Origin: UBA7330 sp965243485
GTDB taxonomy: Bacteria; Bacteroidota; Bacteroidia; Cytophagales; Cyclobacteriaceae
Direction of reading: 5' to 3'
Length of the DNA: 64,000 bases
Assembly: GCA_965243485.1 (NCBI GenBank)
Contig: CBDEVP010000001.1
Span: forward strand, 992,001 to 1,056,000
Below the pieces are notes generated by a model, which was given only the letters and a program-made list of their open reading frames with translations, made no database searches and was not told where the DNA came from. Position numbers and translations under genes: made by a program. Positions within the stretch are counted from its first letter, which is position 1, and each line of letters starts with the position of its first letter. Below are positions 1 to 8,428 of this stretch, in pieces.

Positions 1-308
1 AATATTTTATCTCTTATTTCAGATTCGATATAACCAAAATCTCTCGCGAAATCCAACCAAATTTGCGTCTCTGTACCTTCAGCATCTGCATCTGACAGTT
101 TACTCGCAAAATGCTTTGGATACCTTCGTTTTCTATAACCCTCACCAATATTTGCACAAACTGACCTCGATGATCTTCTGATCTGATCGGTCAATGAATA
201 TTTTTCTTCAGTTGGAAAACGTTTTGAAACTTCAAAAATCTCTTTCGCAAGTTCATAAGCAAGCTGGTAAACTTTCAAATCACGATATCCATTGCTATTT
301 ACTGCCAA
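1..308 (-). CDS. Four-helix-bundle protein (S23 / 23S rRNA intervening-sequence type), partial at window edge
   Basis: The reverse strand translates without stops from about 308 to the window edge. It reads as a helical protein beginning near GYRDLKVYQLAYELAKEI and containing the family signature QIRRSSRSVCANIGEGY, followed by a WLDFARDFGYI segment. This matches the small four-helix-bundle family named after proteins encoded in 23S rRNA intervening sequences; their function is unknown. No ATG lies between the in-frame stop at 309-311 and the conserved part. TTG at 306-308 is the only plausible start, so the 5' end may be eroded or non-canonical. The C terminus lies outside the window. It sits directly downstream of cysD, where cysN might be expected. 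Family call is firm, start uncertain. Confidence 0.8.
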   Translation of the reverse strand, partial: MAVNSNGYRDLKVYQLAYELAKEIFEVSKRFPTEEKYSLTDQIRRSSRSVCANIGEGYRKRRYPKHFASKLSDADAEGTETQIWLDFARDFGYIESEIRDKI

Positions 309-331
309 CTACTTGCTGCTTACTGCCTACT
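302..331. repeat. Short degenerate tandem repeat (CTGCYWACT-like units)
   Basis: The plus strand shows consecutive units of the type CTGCCAACTA, CTTGCTGCTTA and CTGCCTACTA, i.e. a degenerate 7-10 bp direct repeat (TAGGCAGTAAGCAG on the other strand). It straddles the start of the four-helix-bundle gene and ends just before the cysD stop. From memory, similar GGCAGT-type repeats occur beside such genes in other Bacteroidota; this was not checked. Confidence 0.5.
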
Positions 332-339
332 ATAAAATT

Positions 340-1245
340 CTAAAAATACCCCTCTCTCTTCCTATCTTCCATACTTGTTTCACTCCGTTTGTCGTCTTCC
401 CTGCTTCCTCGCTCTGTCTGACGCGCTGCTGCTACTTCTTCAATGATCTTCTCCAGCGTATCGGCATCCGATTCGGCTCCTCCGGTAATGGTGATGTCCC
501 CCAGCGTTCTGAATCTGATCTTTTTGGTGACAACCTCTTCAGATTTATCCAGGGTGATAAAATCCGAAACCGGCAGCCACGAACCGCTTCTCTTAATCAC
601 CTTTCTCTCACCAGCAAAATAAAGTGAAGGAATTTCTATTTTTTCAGCTAATATGTACTGCCAGACATCCATCTCGGTCCAGTTGCTCAACGGAAAGACC
701 CGAAAGTGCTCCCCGAAATGATGCTTCCCATTAAAGAGATTCCACAGCTCCGGACGTTGGTTCTTTGGATCCCACTGTCCAAACTCATCCCGATGCGAAA
801 AAAATCTTTCTTTGGCACGTGCCTTCTCCTCATCCCTCCTGGCGCCACCAATACAGGCATCAAATTTATTTTCTTCGATCGTATCCAATAAGGTGATCGT
901 CTGGATTGCATTCCGGTTTGCATTTTTGCCTCTTTCCTCAGCTGCCTTGCCCTCATCTATAGATTTCTGGACGGAACCCACCACCAGCCGCGCCCCCAGT
1001 TTTTTTACCAGATCGTCTCTGAATTGGATAGTTTCGGGGAAATTGTGACCAGTATCAATATGGACCAGTGGAAAAGGGATCTTGGCCGGATGAAAAGCTT
1101 TTCTTGCCAAATGTGTAACAACAATGCTGTCCTTACCGCCGGAGAAAAGAATACACGGATTCTGAAACTGAGCAAAGACCTCTCTCAGAATGAAAATCGA
1201 TTCAGACTCAAGCTCCTTTAAATGTGTGAGATTATAGCTCTGCAT
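340..1245 (-). CDS. cysD: Sulfate adenylyltransferase subunit 2 (CysD)
   Basis: This is the catalytic PP-loop subunit of ATP sulfurylase, which makes adenosine 5'-phosphosulfate from ATP and sulfate in the cytoplasm, normally with the GTPase subunit CysN. At 301 aa it has the usual family length. The PP-loop SGGKDS is at residues 35-40, and the IGGARRDEEKARAKER segment and the C-terminal REGYF tail are typical. The start ATG overlaps the stop of cysC by one base (TAATG), so the two are translationally coupled. No cysN is visible; the next gene downstream is a four-helix-bundle ORF. With CysC it would supply PAPS, for sulfonation or for assimilation; the sequence does not decide which. Confidence 0.96.
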   Translation of the reverse strand: MQSYNLTHLKELESESIFILREVFAQFQNPCILFSGGKDSIVVTHLARKAFHPAKIPFPLVHIDTGHNFPETIQFRDDLVKKLGARLVVGSVQKSIDEGKAAEERGKNANRNAIQTITLLDTIEENKFDACIGGARRDEEKARAKERFFSHRDEFGQWDPKNQRPELWNLFNGKHHFGEHFRVFPLSNWTEMDVWQYILAEKIEIPSLYFAGERKVIKRSGSWLPVSDFITLDKSEEVVTKKIRFRTLGDITITGGAESDADTLEKIIEEVAAARQTERGSREDDKRSETSMEDRKREGYF

Positions 1246-1832
1246 TATTTCAATTTGGGTAATACCTTATCAATTAGAATTTTTATGGAATCTTCGAGAG
1301 ACAGCTCGTTGGTTTTGATGTGAATGTCCGGTTTTTCAGGTGCTTCAAAAGGTGAAGTAATACCCGTGAAATCCGGAATCAACCCCGCTCTTGCTTTGGC
1401 ATAAAGGCCTTTTACATCCCTTTCTTCACAAACCTCCAGGGGACAGTCTGCGAAAACCTCGATGAAGTGTTCCTGACCAACCAACTCCCTGGCAAAATGC
1501 CTGTTTTCCCGAAAAGGTGAAATAAAGGCGGTCAAAACAACAATGCCTGCATCCACAAATAGCTTGGAGACCTCAGCAATACGCCGGATATTTTCTTTCC
1601 TGCTGATCTCAGAAAAGTCCAGATCTTTGTTCAGGCCGCTCCTGATATTATCACCATCCAGGATGTAAGTGTTCAATCCCCTGTTGTGCAGTTGCTTCTC
1701 CAGGGCATTGGCTAAAGAGGATTTTCCCGATCCTGACAGCCCCGTGAACCAGATCAATTTGGGCTTATGACCATTTTTTTCGATACGGTCATCAAGAGTA
1801 ACCGTGTGTTGGTGCGGAATGATATTTTCCAT
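1245..1832 (-). CDS. cysC: Adenylylsulfate kinase (APS kinase)
   Basis: The enzyme phosphorylates APS to PAPS, the sulfonate donor. The 195-aa protein has the P-loop GLSGSGKS at residues 31-38, the LDGDNIRSGLN motif and the SRKENIRRIAEV helix that bind APS, all characteristic of CysC. It is the first gene of a two-gene unit with cysD, which follows with a one-base overlap. A TAnnTTTG-type box (TACTTTTG on the minus strand, 1886-1893) about 55 bases upstream suggests its own promoter, separate from the sugar-nucleotide genes upstream. Confidence 0.97.
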   Translation of the reverse strand: MENIIPHQHTVTLDDRIEKNGHKPKLIWFTGLSGSGKSSLANALEKQLHNRGLNTYILDGDNIRSGLNKDLDFSEISRKENIRRIAEVSKLFVDAGIVVLTAFISPFRENRHFARELVGQEHFIEVFADCPLEVCEERDVKGLYAKARAGLIPDFTGITSPFEAPEKPDIHIKTNELSLEDSIKILIDKVLPKLK

Positions 1833-1885
1833 AGATACTGAGCATTTCTATCGCTGCCCATCCCTTACAATTTTGATTTGGGTTG

Positions 1886-1893
1886 CAAAAGTA
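1886..1893 (-). promoter_or_regulatory. Putative -7 promoter box for cysC-cysD
   Basis: Minus strand reads TACTTTTG, matching the Bacteroidota -7 consensus TAnnTTTG, in the 169-bp gap between uxs and cysC. A -33 TTTG is not clear (TTTA at a suitable distance). The rest of the gap shows nothing I recognise. Confidence 0.45.
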
Positions 1894-2001
1894 AATGATT
1901 AGGTTTTAAAATTTTAATTAGAAGATACAAAGAGGCTCTCAGGTAGAGCATCTCCGGTAAGAATTCTATTTATTATGTGGGGCCCTAAAAGACAACAGAT
2001 A

Positions 2002-2946
2002 TTATCCCAGCACTTTCTTTTTAAAATATTCCAGCGTTGGTTTCAGACCTTCCGCCCTTGAATATCTTGGTTTCCAGTCCAGCACCTTGTTGGCCAGAGA
2101 AATATCAGGTTTTCTTTGTTTGGGATCATCTTTTGGCAAAGGCTTATAAATCACTTTTGACTTACTCCCTGTCAATCGAATGATTTCCTCAGCAAACTCA
2201 TTGATCGTAATCTCCTGCGGGTTCCCGACGTTTACGGGATGGGGATAATCGCTTAACAATAGCCTATAAATCCCCTCTATCAGGTCATCGACATAAGTAA
2301 AAGATCTTGTCTGTGTGCCATCGCCAAAGGCAGTCAAATCCTCACCTCTCAGTGCCTGTGAAATAAAGGCCGGTAGTACACGTCCATCATCCAGACGCAT
2401 CCGTGGCCCGAAGGTATTGAATATCCTTACGATCCGTGTTTCCATTCCATGAAAAGTATGGTAGGCCATGGTCAGTGCTTCCTGAAACCGCTTGGCCTCA
2501 TCATACACTCCGCGCGGTCCCACAGGATTTACATTTCCCCAATACTCTTCTGTTTGCGGATGCACCAGTGGATCCCCATAAACCTCGGAAGTAGAGGCTA
2601 CCAGTATCCGGGCGCCCTTGGCCTTTGCCAGACCCAAACAATTAAGCGTGCCGAGCGAACCTACTTTCATGGTCTGAATGGGCATCTTCAGGTAATCGAT
2701 CGGGCTCGCGGGAGAAGCAAAATGCAGAATATATTTCACATCGCCGGAAACATGGATGAACTTGGAGACATCATGATGATGAAACTCAAAATCTTTCTCT
2801 TTAAAAAGATGCTCAATATTGGAAAGATCCCCGGTGAGAAGGTTATCCATGGCAATTACATGATAACCCTCTTTGAGAAATCTGTCACACAGATGGGAAC
2901 CCAGAAATCCTGCACCTCCTGTAATAAGTACTTTTTGCTTCGTCAT
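2002..2946 (-). CDS. UDP-glucuronate decarboxylase (UDP-xylose synthase), extended SDR
   Basis: It converts UDP-glucuronate to UDP-xylose using bound NAD+. The 314-aa protein is an extended short-chain dehydrogenase with the NAD motif GGAGFLG at residues 10-16, TSEVYGDP at 119-126 and the catalytic YxxxK at Tyr148/Lys152. The HPQTEEYWGNVNPVGPRG segment is diagnostic for the UXS group rather than for GalE or RfbB. Its ATG overlaps the ugd stop (ATGA), so it directly uses the UDP-glucuronate made by the preceding gene. It is the last gene of the rfbB-rfbA-rfbC-ugd-uxs run. Confidence 0.94.
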   Translation of the reverse strand: MTKQKVLITGGAGFLGSHLCDRFLKEGYHVIAMDNLLTGDLSNIEHLFKEKDFEFHHHDVSKFIHVSGDVKYILHFASPASPIDYLKMPIQTMKVGSLGTLNCLGLAKAKGARILVASTSEVYGDPLVHPQTEEYWGNVNPVGPRGVYDEAKRFQEALTMAYHTFHGMETRIVRIFNTFGPRMRLDDGRVLPAFISQALRGEDLTAFGDGTQTRSFTYVDDLIEGIYRLLLSDYPHPVNVGNPQEITINEFAEEIIRLTGSKSKVIYKPLPKDDPKQRKPDISLANKVLDWKPRYSRAEGLKPTLEYFKKKVLG

Positions 2947-4256
2947 TTAGCTATTGCTTTCCTTCCGATACTGAAATAATCAAAACCTAACTCCTGCATT
3001 TGATCAAGTCCGTACAGGTTTCTTCCATCAAAGATGACTTTTGTTTTCATATTTTCAATCATCTTGTCAAATTCAGGGGTCCTGAAAACCGGCCATTCCG
3101 TCATGATCATCAATGCGTCGGCCTCTTTCAATGCATCGTATTCATCCTCGGCAAAATAGATCTTATCTCCGAAGATCTCCTTTACATTTTCCATGGCCTC
3201 CGGGTCGTAGGCTTTTACTTTGGCGCCAAGGCTCAGCAGGGTGGTGATGTTCTCCAATGCCGGTGCCTCCCGAATGTCATCAGTGTAAGGTTTAAATGCT
3301 AAACCCCAGACTGCAACCGTTTTTCCGGAAAGATCTCCGGAAAAATAGTTCTTTAGCGGATCAATGAGTTTCTTCTTCTGCTGATGGTTGATGTCCATCA
3401 CAGAATTCAGGATCTTAAAGTCGTAATTGACCTCATTGGCTGATTTGGCCAGTGCCTGGACATCCTTAGGGAAACAGCTCCCTCCGTAACCGATCCCGGC
3501 AAACAAAAATCTTTTTCCAATCCGCGTGTCCGTGCCTACACCCTTCCGAACCATATCCACATCTGCTCCAAGCAATTCACACATGTTGGCAATCTCATTC
3601 ATGAAGGTGATCTTGGTTGCCAGAAAAGAATTGGCCGCATACTTAGTGAGCTCTGCAGACCTGATATCCATAAATATCACAGGATTACCCTGCCGCACAA
3701 AGGGGGCATACAGCTGATCCATCAATTTCTTTGCCTTCTCCGTCTCAGCACCGACAACCACCCGGTCCGGCTTCATGAAATCATCTACTGCGACACCCTC
3801 GCGTAAAAACTCCGGATTGGATACGACATCAAAATCTACTTTTGCATTTTGTGCAATCTTGGCATGGACCTTTTCAGCGGTCCCCACTGGTACGGTGGAC
3901 TTATCAACTATGACAGTGTAGTCTTCGAGGATTGGACCCAGGTCTTCCGCTACCTTAAGGACGTATTTAAGGTCCGCAGAACCATCTTCGCCCGGAGGCG
4001 TCGGTAGCGCCAGGAAGATGATCTTTGCGCCTTTGATACCCTCTTTCAGATTGGTGGTGAATTCAAGCCTGCCCTGGCGAATATTTCTTTCGAACAGAAC
4101 ATCCAAACCGGGTTCGTAGATGGTCATTTGTTTATTTTTCAGCTTGGCCACCTTTTTTTCATCGATGTCCACGCATGTCACATGATTACCCGTTTCTGCA
4201 AAACATGTTCCTGTAACAAGGCCAACATATCCTGTACCTACAACAGCTATTTTCAT
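2943..4256 (-). CDS. ugd: UDP-glucose 6-dehydrogenase
   Basis: This NAD-dependent enzyme oxidises UDP-glucose twice to UDP-glucuronate. The 437-aa protein has the Rossmann motif GTGYVG at residues 7-12, a central helix region, and the catalytic Cys261 within GGSCFPKD. Length and domain order (NAD-binding, dimerisation, UDP-binding) are normal. It lies 12 bases downstream of rfbC and overlaps uxs by four bases, so the pair forms a UDP-glucose to UDP-xylose route for surface polysaccharide. Confidence 0.97.
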   Translation of the reverse strand: MKIAVVGTGYVGLVTGTCFAETGNHVTCVDIDEKKVAKLKNKQMTIYEPGLDVLFERNIRQGRLEFTTNLKEGIKGAKIIFLALPTPPGEDGSADLKYVLKVAEDLGPILEDYTVIVDKSTVPVGTAEKVHAKIAQNAKVDFDVVSNPEFLREGVAVDDFMKPDRVVVGAETEKAKKLMDQLYAPFVRQGNPVIFMDIRSAELTKYAANSFLATKITFMNEIANMCELLGADVDMVRKGVGTDTRIGKRFLFAGIGYGGSCFPKDVQALAKSANEVNYDFKILNSVMDINHQQKKKLIDPLKNYFSGDLSGKTVAVWGLAFKPYTDDIREAPALENITTLLSLGAKVKAYDPEAMENVKEIFGDKIYFAEDEYDALKEADALMIMTEWPVFRTPEFDKMIENMKTKVIFDGRNLYGLDQMQELGFDYFSIGRKAIAK

Positions 4257-4268
4257 ACTATTATTTAT

Positions 4269-4820
4269 TTAGAATGGTGATTTGAAATCTTTAAGTTTTG
4301 GTAAATTTTGATCTTTTGTTGACACAAGGATATCCTCTAATGGAAATCCCCAGTCAATATTAATTTCTTCATCGTTATATATGATCCCCGAATCATGTGC
4401 CGGTGAATATAAATGATCAACGCCATACATAAATTTTGCGCTTGGACTTTTTACAAGAAACCCATGTGCAAAACCCCTGGGGATAAAGAAATGTTGCTTG
4501 TTTTGTTCACTCAGTATCACCGAAACATATTGGCCGTAGCTTGGTGAGTCCTTTCTCAGGTCCACGGCTACATCCAGCACTTCACCTTCAATGACGGAAA
4601 CCAGCTTTGCCTGAGCAGCCGGCGGCAGCTGAAAATGCAACCCTCTCAGTACTCCCCTCGATGATTTGGACTGATTGATCTGTTTTATTTCAAAATCAAT
4701 ACCCGTGTGATCAAAGAATTTTTTCGAATTGAATCCTTCGTAAAAATATCCCCTGTCATCTTCAAATACCTGAGGTATAAAAAGCTTGCAATCCGGTATG
4801 TTCACTTCTTTGAATTCCAC
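4269..4820 (-). CDS. rfbC: dTDP-4-dehydrorhamnose 3,5-epimerase
   Basis: This cupin-fold enzyme epimerises dTDP-4-keto-6-deoxyglucose at C3 and C5 on the way to dTDP-rhamnose. The 183-aa sequence contains the RGLHFQ motif with the catalytic His62, the DVAVDLRKDSPSYG segment and the FIPRGFAHGF motif. The start codon is GTG, overlapping the rfbA TAG stop by one base, which supports coupling. The pathway's final enzyme, the reductase RfbD, is not encoded in this run. Confidence 0.96.
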   Translation of the reverse strand: MEFKEVNIPDCKLFIPQVFEDDRGYFYEGFNSKKFFDHTGIDFEIKQINQSKSSRGVLRGLHFQLPPAAQAKLVSVIEGEVLDVAVDLRKDSPSYGQYVSVILSEQNKQHFFIPRGFAHGFLVKSPSAKFMYGVDHLYSPAHDSGIIYNDEEINIDWGFPLEDILVSTKDQNLPKLKDFKSPF

Positions 4821-5680
4821 TAGCGTATGATTGAGGTTAGATATTCTCCATAGCCACTCTTCATCAGGGGTTTAGCAAGTTCTCTGAGTTGGCTCTCACT
4901 GATAAATCCCATTTTGAATGCAACCTCTTCGATGCAACCTACCTTAAGGTCCTGCCTCTCTTCAATGACCTGGACAAAATTTCCGGCCTGCATGAGTGAA
5001 GCAAAAGTACCAGTATCAAGCCACGCCGTTCCCCGGTCCAGTACCTGTACATTAAGCTTCCCCTGCCTGAGATATTCATTATTTACAGAAGTAATTTCCA
5101 ACTCTCCCCGGGCACTTGGTTTAATCCCTTTGGCTATTGAAACCACCTGATTATCATAAAAGTAAAGACCAGGAACAGCAAAATTTGATTTTGGATTCGC
5201 TGGCTTTTCTTCAATAGATAAAACTTTTCCGCTTTTATCAAACTCTACGACCCCATATCTTTCGGGATCATGCACATGATAGGCAAAAACAGTACCTCCA
5301 TCCACATCATAGCATGCCTGTAATTTCCTGGACAATCCAGAGCCGTAAAAAATATTATCGCCAAGGATTAAAGCCACTTTATCGTCACCTATGAATTCCT
5401 CTCCTATGAGAAATGCCTGAGCCAGACCTTCCGGTTTCTCCTGGATGGCATATGAAAACGAACAGCCGAGACCTTTACCATCTCCAAGCAACTCTTTAAA
5501 TACAGGAAGATCTCTGGGTGTGGATATGATCAGGACATCCCTGATGCCTGACAACATCAAGACTGATAACGGATAGTAAATCATCGGCTTGTCATAGACC
5601 GGCAGGATCTGCTTGCTTACCGCATAAGTAAGTGGATGCAGTCTGGTCCCTGAGCCTCCGGCTAAAATTATTCCCTTCAC
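4820..5680 (-). CDS. rfbA: Glucose-1-phosphate thymidylyltransferase
   Basis: It forms dTDP-glucose from dTTP and glucose 1-phosphate. At 286 aa it carries the nucleotidyltransferase signature GGSGTRLHPLT at residues 8-18, the LGDNIFYG metal-binding motif and the EEKPANPKSNFAVPG segment typical of RmlA. The start codon is GTG. It is followed with a one-base overlap by rfbC and preceded 12 bases away by rfbB. Confidence 0.97.
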   Translation of the reverse strand: MKGIILAGGSGTRLHPLTYAVSKQILPVYDKPMIYYPLSVLMLSGIRDVLIISTPRDLPVFKELLGDGKGLGCSFSYAIQEKPEGLAQAFLIGEEFIGDDKVALILGDNIFYGSGLSRKLQACYDVDGGTVFAYHVHDPERYGVVEFDKSGKVLSIEEKPANPKSNFAVPGLYFYDNQVVSIAKGIKPSARGELEITSVNNEYLRQGKLNVQVLDRGTAWLDTGTFASLMQAGNFVQVIEERQDLKVGCIEEVAFKMGFISESQLRELAKPLMKSGYGEYLTSIIR

Positions 5681-5692
5681 GTTCCTTCTGTT

Positions 5693-6739
5693 TTATTTAT
5701 AGTGTTCTTCGTAATATGACTGATAATCTCCCGATGTGACATCCTTCAACCACTGCTCATTTTGCAAATACCACTCTACAGTTGCATTTAGTCCCTCCTC
5801 AAACTGAAGAGAAGGTTCCCAGCCGAGTTCACTCTTAATTTTGGAAGCGTCAATCGCATAGCGATGGTCGTGGCCCGCCCGATCCTTGACAAAAGTGATA
5901 AGCCCGGCAGAAGTTCCTTTGGACCGGCCCAATTTTTCATCCATGACCTTGCAGAGGAGATGCACAATGTCAATATTTTTCCATTCATTGAAACCTCCAA
6001 TATTGTACGTCTCGCCCGTCTTGCCCTGATGATAAATCAGGTCGATGGCACTTGCATGATCCTCGACAAAAAGCCAGTCCCTGATATTTTCTCCCTTTCC
6101 GTAGACAGGTAAAGGCTTGTTGTTCTTAATGTTGTTGATCATCAACGGGATCAACTTTTCGGGAAACTGGTAGGGACCATAATTATTTGAACAGTTGGAT
6201 AGGACCACCGGAATTCCATAGGTATTCGCATAAGCCCTCACAAAATGATCTGAGGATGCTTTTGAAGCGGAATAAGGAGATTGAGGATCGTAGGGGGTGG
6301 TTTCAGTAAAAAATCCTTCATTGCCCAAAGACCCAAACACCTCATCCGTAGAAATGTGGTAAAATCTTTTTCCATTAAAATCTTTCCACACGGATTTGGC
6401 GGCGTTCAGCAAACTGACTGTGCCAAGTATATTGGTCTCAATGAACGCCAGCGGATTCTTAATGCTGCGATCCACATGAGACTCTGCAGCCAGATGAATC
6501 ACTCCATCAAATTTGTAGGATTCAAACAGGGCTTCCATGGCCTTAAAATCACAGATGTCTTCTTTGACAAACCTGTAATTTCCTTCAGATTCAATGTCAG
6601 CCAGATTCTTGAGATTGCCGGCATAGGTCAGCTTGTCCAAATTGACGATGAGGTGATCCGGGTACTTTTTCACAAATCTTCTGACCACATGCGACCCAAT
6701 AAACCCTGCACCTCCAGTTATTAATATGTGCTTTTGCAT
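5693..6739 (-). CDS. rfbB: dTDP-glucose 4,6-dehydratase
   Basis: This extended SDR converts dTDP-glucose to dTDP-4-keto-6-deoxyglucose. The 348-aa protein has GGAGFIGSH near the N terminus, STDEVFG at 130-136 with the catalytic Asp-Glu pair, YSASK with Tyr156/Lys160, and the ENIRDWLFVEDH motif of the family. It is the first gene of the minus-strand nucleotide-sugar run and is divergent from ccmB. A TACTTTTG box lies about 35 bases upstream. Confidence 0.97.
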   Translation of the reverse strand: MQKHILITGGAGFIGSHVVRRFVKKYPDHLIVNLDKLTYAGNLKNLADIESEGNYRFVKEDICDFKAMEALFESYKFDGVIHLAAESHVDRSIKNPLAFIETNILGTVSLLNAAKSVWKDFNGKRFYHISTDEVFGSLGNEGFFTETTPYDPQSPYSASKASSDHFVRAYANTYGIPVVLSNCSNNYGPYQFPEKLIPLMINNIKNNKPLPVYGKGENIRDWLFVEDHASAIDLIYHQGKTGETYNIGGFNEWKNIDIVHLLCKVMDEKLGRSKGTSAGLITFVKDRAGHDHRYAIDASKIKSELGWEPSLQFEEGLNATVEWYLQNEQWLKDVTSGDYQSYYEEHYK

Positions 6740-6770
6740 TAGAGAAGTTTAATCCGACGGTAATCGGCTG

Positions 6771-6778
6771 CAAAAGTA
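6771..6778 (-). promoter_or_regulatory. Putative -7 promoter box for rfbB operon
   Basis: The minus strand reads TACTTTTG, fitting TAnnTTTG, about 32 bases before the rfbB ATG in the 146-bp divergent region shared with ccmB. No convincing -33 TTTG was found. Confidence 0.45.
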
Positions 6779-6885
6779 TCCTGATTATCTGCTTTAAACA
6801 CAGAATTATGATATTTTCTGACACATAATGAGGGAAATAACATTTTGTGAATAAAACAGAGAAGTAACCTACAAGAATTCGGAAG

Positions 6886-7554
6886 ATGGTAATTTTGGAC
6901 CTAATGAGTGAGGTGTTGATGCTGATAAAGAAGGATTTGAGGATTGATCTCAGGAATAAATATCCTGTATTAGGGATCATTTTGTATTTATCTGCTATCA
7001 TCATTATTTCCTACATGTCATTCATGAATTACATCAAACCGGAAGTCTGGAACGCACTTTTCTGGTTGATCATTCTATTTATTTCTGTGAACGCCATCGC
7101 TAAAAGTTTTATGCAGGAAGAAAACCGCAGTTTCTATTTGTATTTTATTACTTCCCCTGTTAAAATCCTTCTTGCGAAATTAATCTACAACAATCTCTAT
7201 CAGCTCGTCCTGATTTTGATCTCTTTCATCATTTTTACCATCCTTGTTGGGGCACCGGAGAATTTGAGCTTTTGGTTCTTTATGAACCTGATCTGTGGCA
7301 GCATAGGACTTGCTTCTGCATTTACCATGGTTTCCGCCATATCCGCAAAAGCCGACAACAATTCTACGCTCATGGCTGTACTTGGCTTTCCGATCGTCAT
7401 CCCCATTCTGCTGATGACAACATCCATCTCCAAGCAAATCCTGTTGGGTGCCCCGGTAGGCGATATTACTTCCGACATACTTACGTTACTAAGTGTGAAT
7501 ATTATTATCATTGCACTCTCATTTATTCTTTTCCCATATACATGGAAATCCTGA
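6886..7554 (+). CDS. ccmB: Heme exporter protein B (CcmB)
   Basis: CcmB is the membrane subunit of the CcmABC(D) complex that releases heme-loaded CcmE during cytochrome c maturation. The 222-aa sequence begins with a cytoplasmic LIKKDLRIDLRNKY segment followed by about six hydrophobic segments, as in the family. A second in-frame ATG at 6904 (MSEVLMLIKKD) could be the real start. The ATPase CcmA is not adjacent, since the upstream neighbour is the divergent rfbB. ccmC starts four bases after the stop. Confidence 0.9.
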   Translation: MVILDLMSEVLMLIKKDLRIDLRNKYPVLGIILYLSAIIIISYMSFMNYIKPEVWNALFWLIILFISVNAIAKSFMQEENRSFYLYFITSPVKILLAKLIYNNLYQLVLILISFIIFTILVGAPENLSFWFFMNLICGSIGLASAFTMVSAISAKADNNSTLMAVLGFPIVIPILLMTTSISKQILLGAPVGDITSDILTLLSVNIIIIALSFILFPYTWKS

Positions 7555-7558
7555 GAAT

Positions 7559-8224
7559 ATGAACTATTTGTTGCGGACCGAGTGGTGGAAGTGGATGACT
7601 GTGGCACTTATATTTTATGTTTTTATCGGGGGCTTACTACTTCCGGTTCCCAGGCTACCAATACTCAACGAAACTATCAGGGTCCTTTACTTTCATGTAC
7701 CCATGTGGTTTGGGATGATTGCACTATTCACAGCTTCGTGTATCCAGGCCATCAGATATCTTGCCAATCAGGACCATTATAAAGACACTTACAGCGTTCA
7801 GCTGGCAGAGGTTGGTTTATTATTTGGAGTTTTGGGAATGATCACTGGTATGTTCTGGGCCAATTTCACCTGGGGAGAACCCTGGAGTAACGATCCAAAA
7901 CAAAACATGTCAGCCATAGCGTTGCTGATATATTTTGCTTATTTCATCTTAAGAGGAAGCATTAAGGATGAACAGCAAAGAGCAAAGATCTCTGCGGTCT
8001 ATAACATTCTTGCCTTTTCCACCCTGATCCCCTTGCTATTCATACTACCCAGACTGGCTACGGACAGTCTACACCCTGGTAATGGGGGTAATCCGGGATT
8101 CAACGCCTACGATCTGGATAGCCAAATGAGACTGGTGTTTTACCCGGCCGTGATCGGCTGGGCGCTACTGGGATTCTGGTTGGCAACCATAAAGATCAGA
8201 TACCAAAAACTGGCTGAAAAATAA
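7559..8224 (+). CDS. ccmC: Heme-handling protein CcmC (CcsA/CcmC family)
   Basis: CcmC delivers heme to CcmE in the periplasmic face of the membrane. I start it at the ATG giving MNYLLRTEWWKW, which follows the ccmB stop; an upstream in-frame extension lies inside ccmB and is not needed. About six transmembrane segments are visible, with conserved histidines in YFHVPMWF and near the C-terminal part, and a WWD-type loop written as TWGEPWSNDPKQN between them. That loop differs from the textbook WGxxWxWDxR but keeps its Trp, Asp-Pro and basic residue. Confidence 0.92.
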   Translation: MNYLLRTEWWKWMTVALIFYVFIGGLLLPVPRLPILNETIRVLYFHVPMWFGMIALFTASCIQAIRYLANQDHYKDTYSVQLAEVGLLFGVLGMITGMFWANFTWGEPWSNDPKQNMSAIALLIYFAYFILRGSIKDEQQRAKISAVYNILAFSTLIPLLFILPRLATDSLHPGNGGNPGFNAYDLDSQMRLVFYPAVIGWALLGFWLATIKIRYQKLAEK

Positions 8225-8230
8225 AATGCA

Positions 8231-8428
8231 ATGGCGAACTTGTTACAAATGATATTGGTTAGTTTTTTTAGTCTTTTACAAATTCCCATGGCGGATCAGT
8301 TCAGGCAGGAAGGAAAAATTTATGTTGTTGTTGGTGTGATATTGATCCTTTTAGTAGGTTTCTTTGTTTTTCTGTTTAGAACCGAAAGAAGGATCAAAAA
8401 ACTGGAAGAAAAAGAAGACAAGAAGTGA
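8231..8428 (+). CDS. CcmD-like small membrane protein
   Basis: This 65-aa ORF lies between ccmC and ccmE, where ccmD usually sits. It has one strong transmembrane segment (IYVVVGVILILLVGFFVFLF, residues 30-49) followed by a charged tail RTERRIKKLEEKEDKK, the usual CcmD shape. The first 20 residues are also hydrophobic, so translation may instead begin at the internal ATG 8288 (MADQFRQEGKIY), which would give a normal-sized CcmD of 46 residues. The stop overlaps the ccmE ATG (TGATG). Assignment is by position and topology, since CcmD has little sequence conservation. Confidence 0.72.
   Translation: MANLLQMILVSFFSLLQIPMADQFRQEGKIYVVVGVILILLVGFFVFLFRTERRIKKLEEKEDKK

Noticed and set aside
292..627. 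Plus-strand open frame over the cysD 3' end
   Set aside because: Low-complexity shadow of cysD and the short tandem repeat; no family features or start signals.
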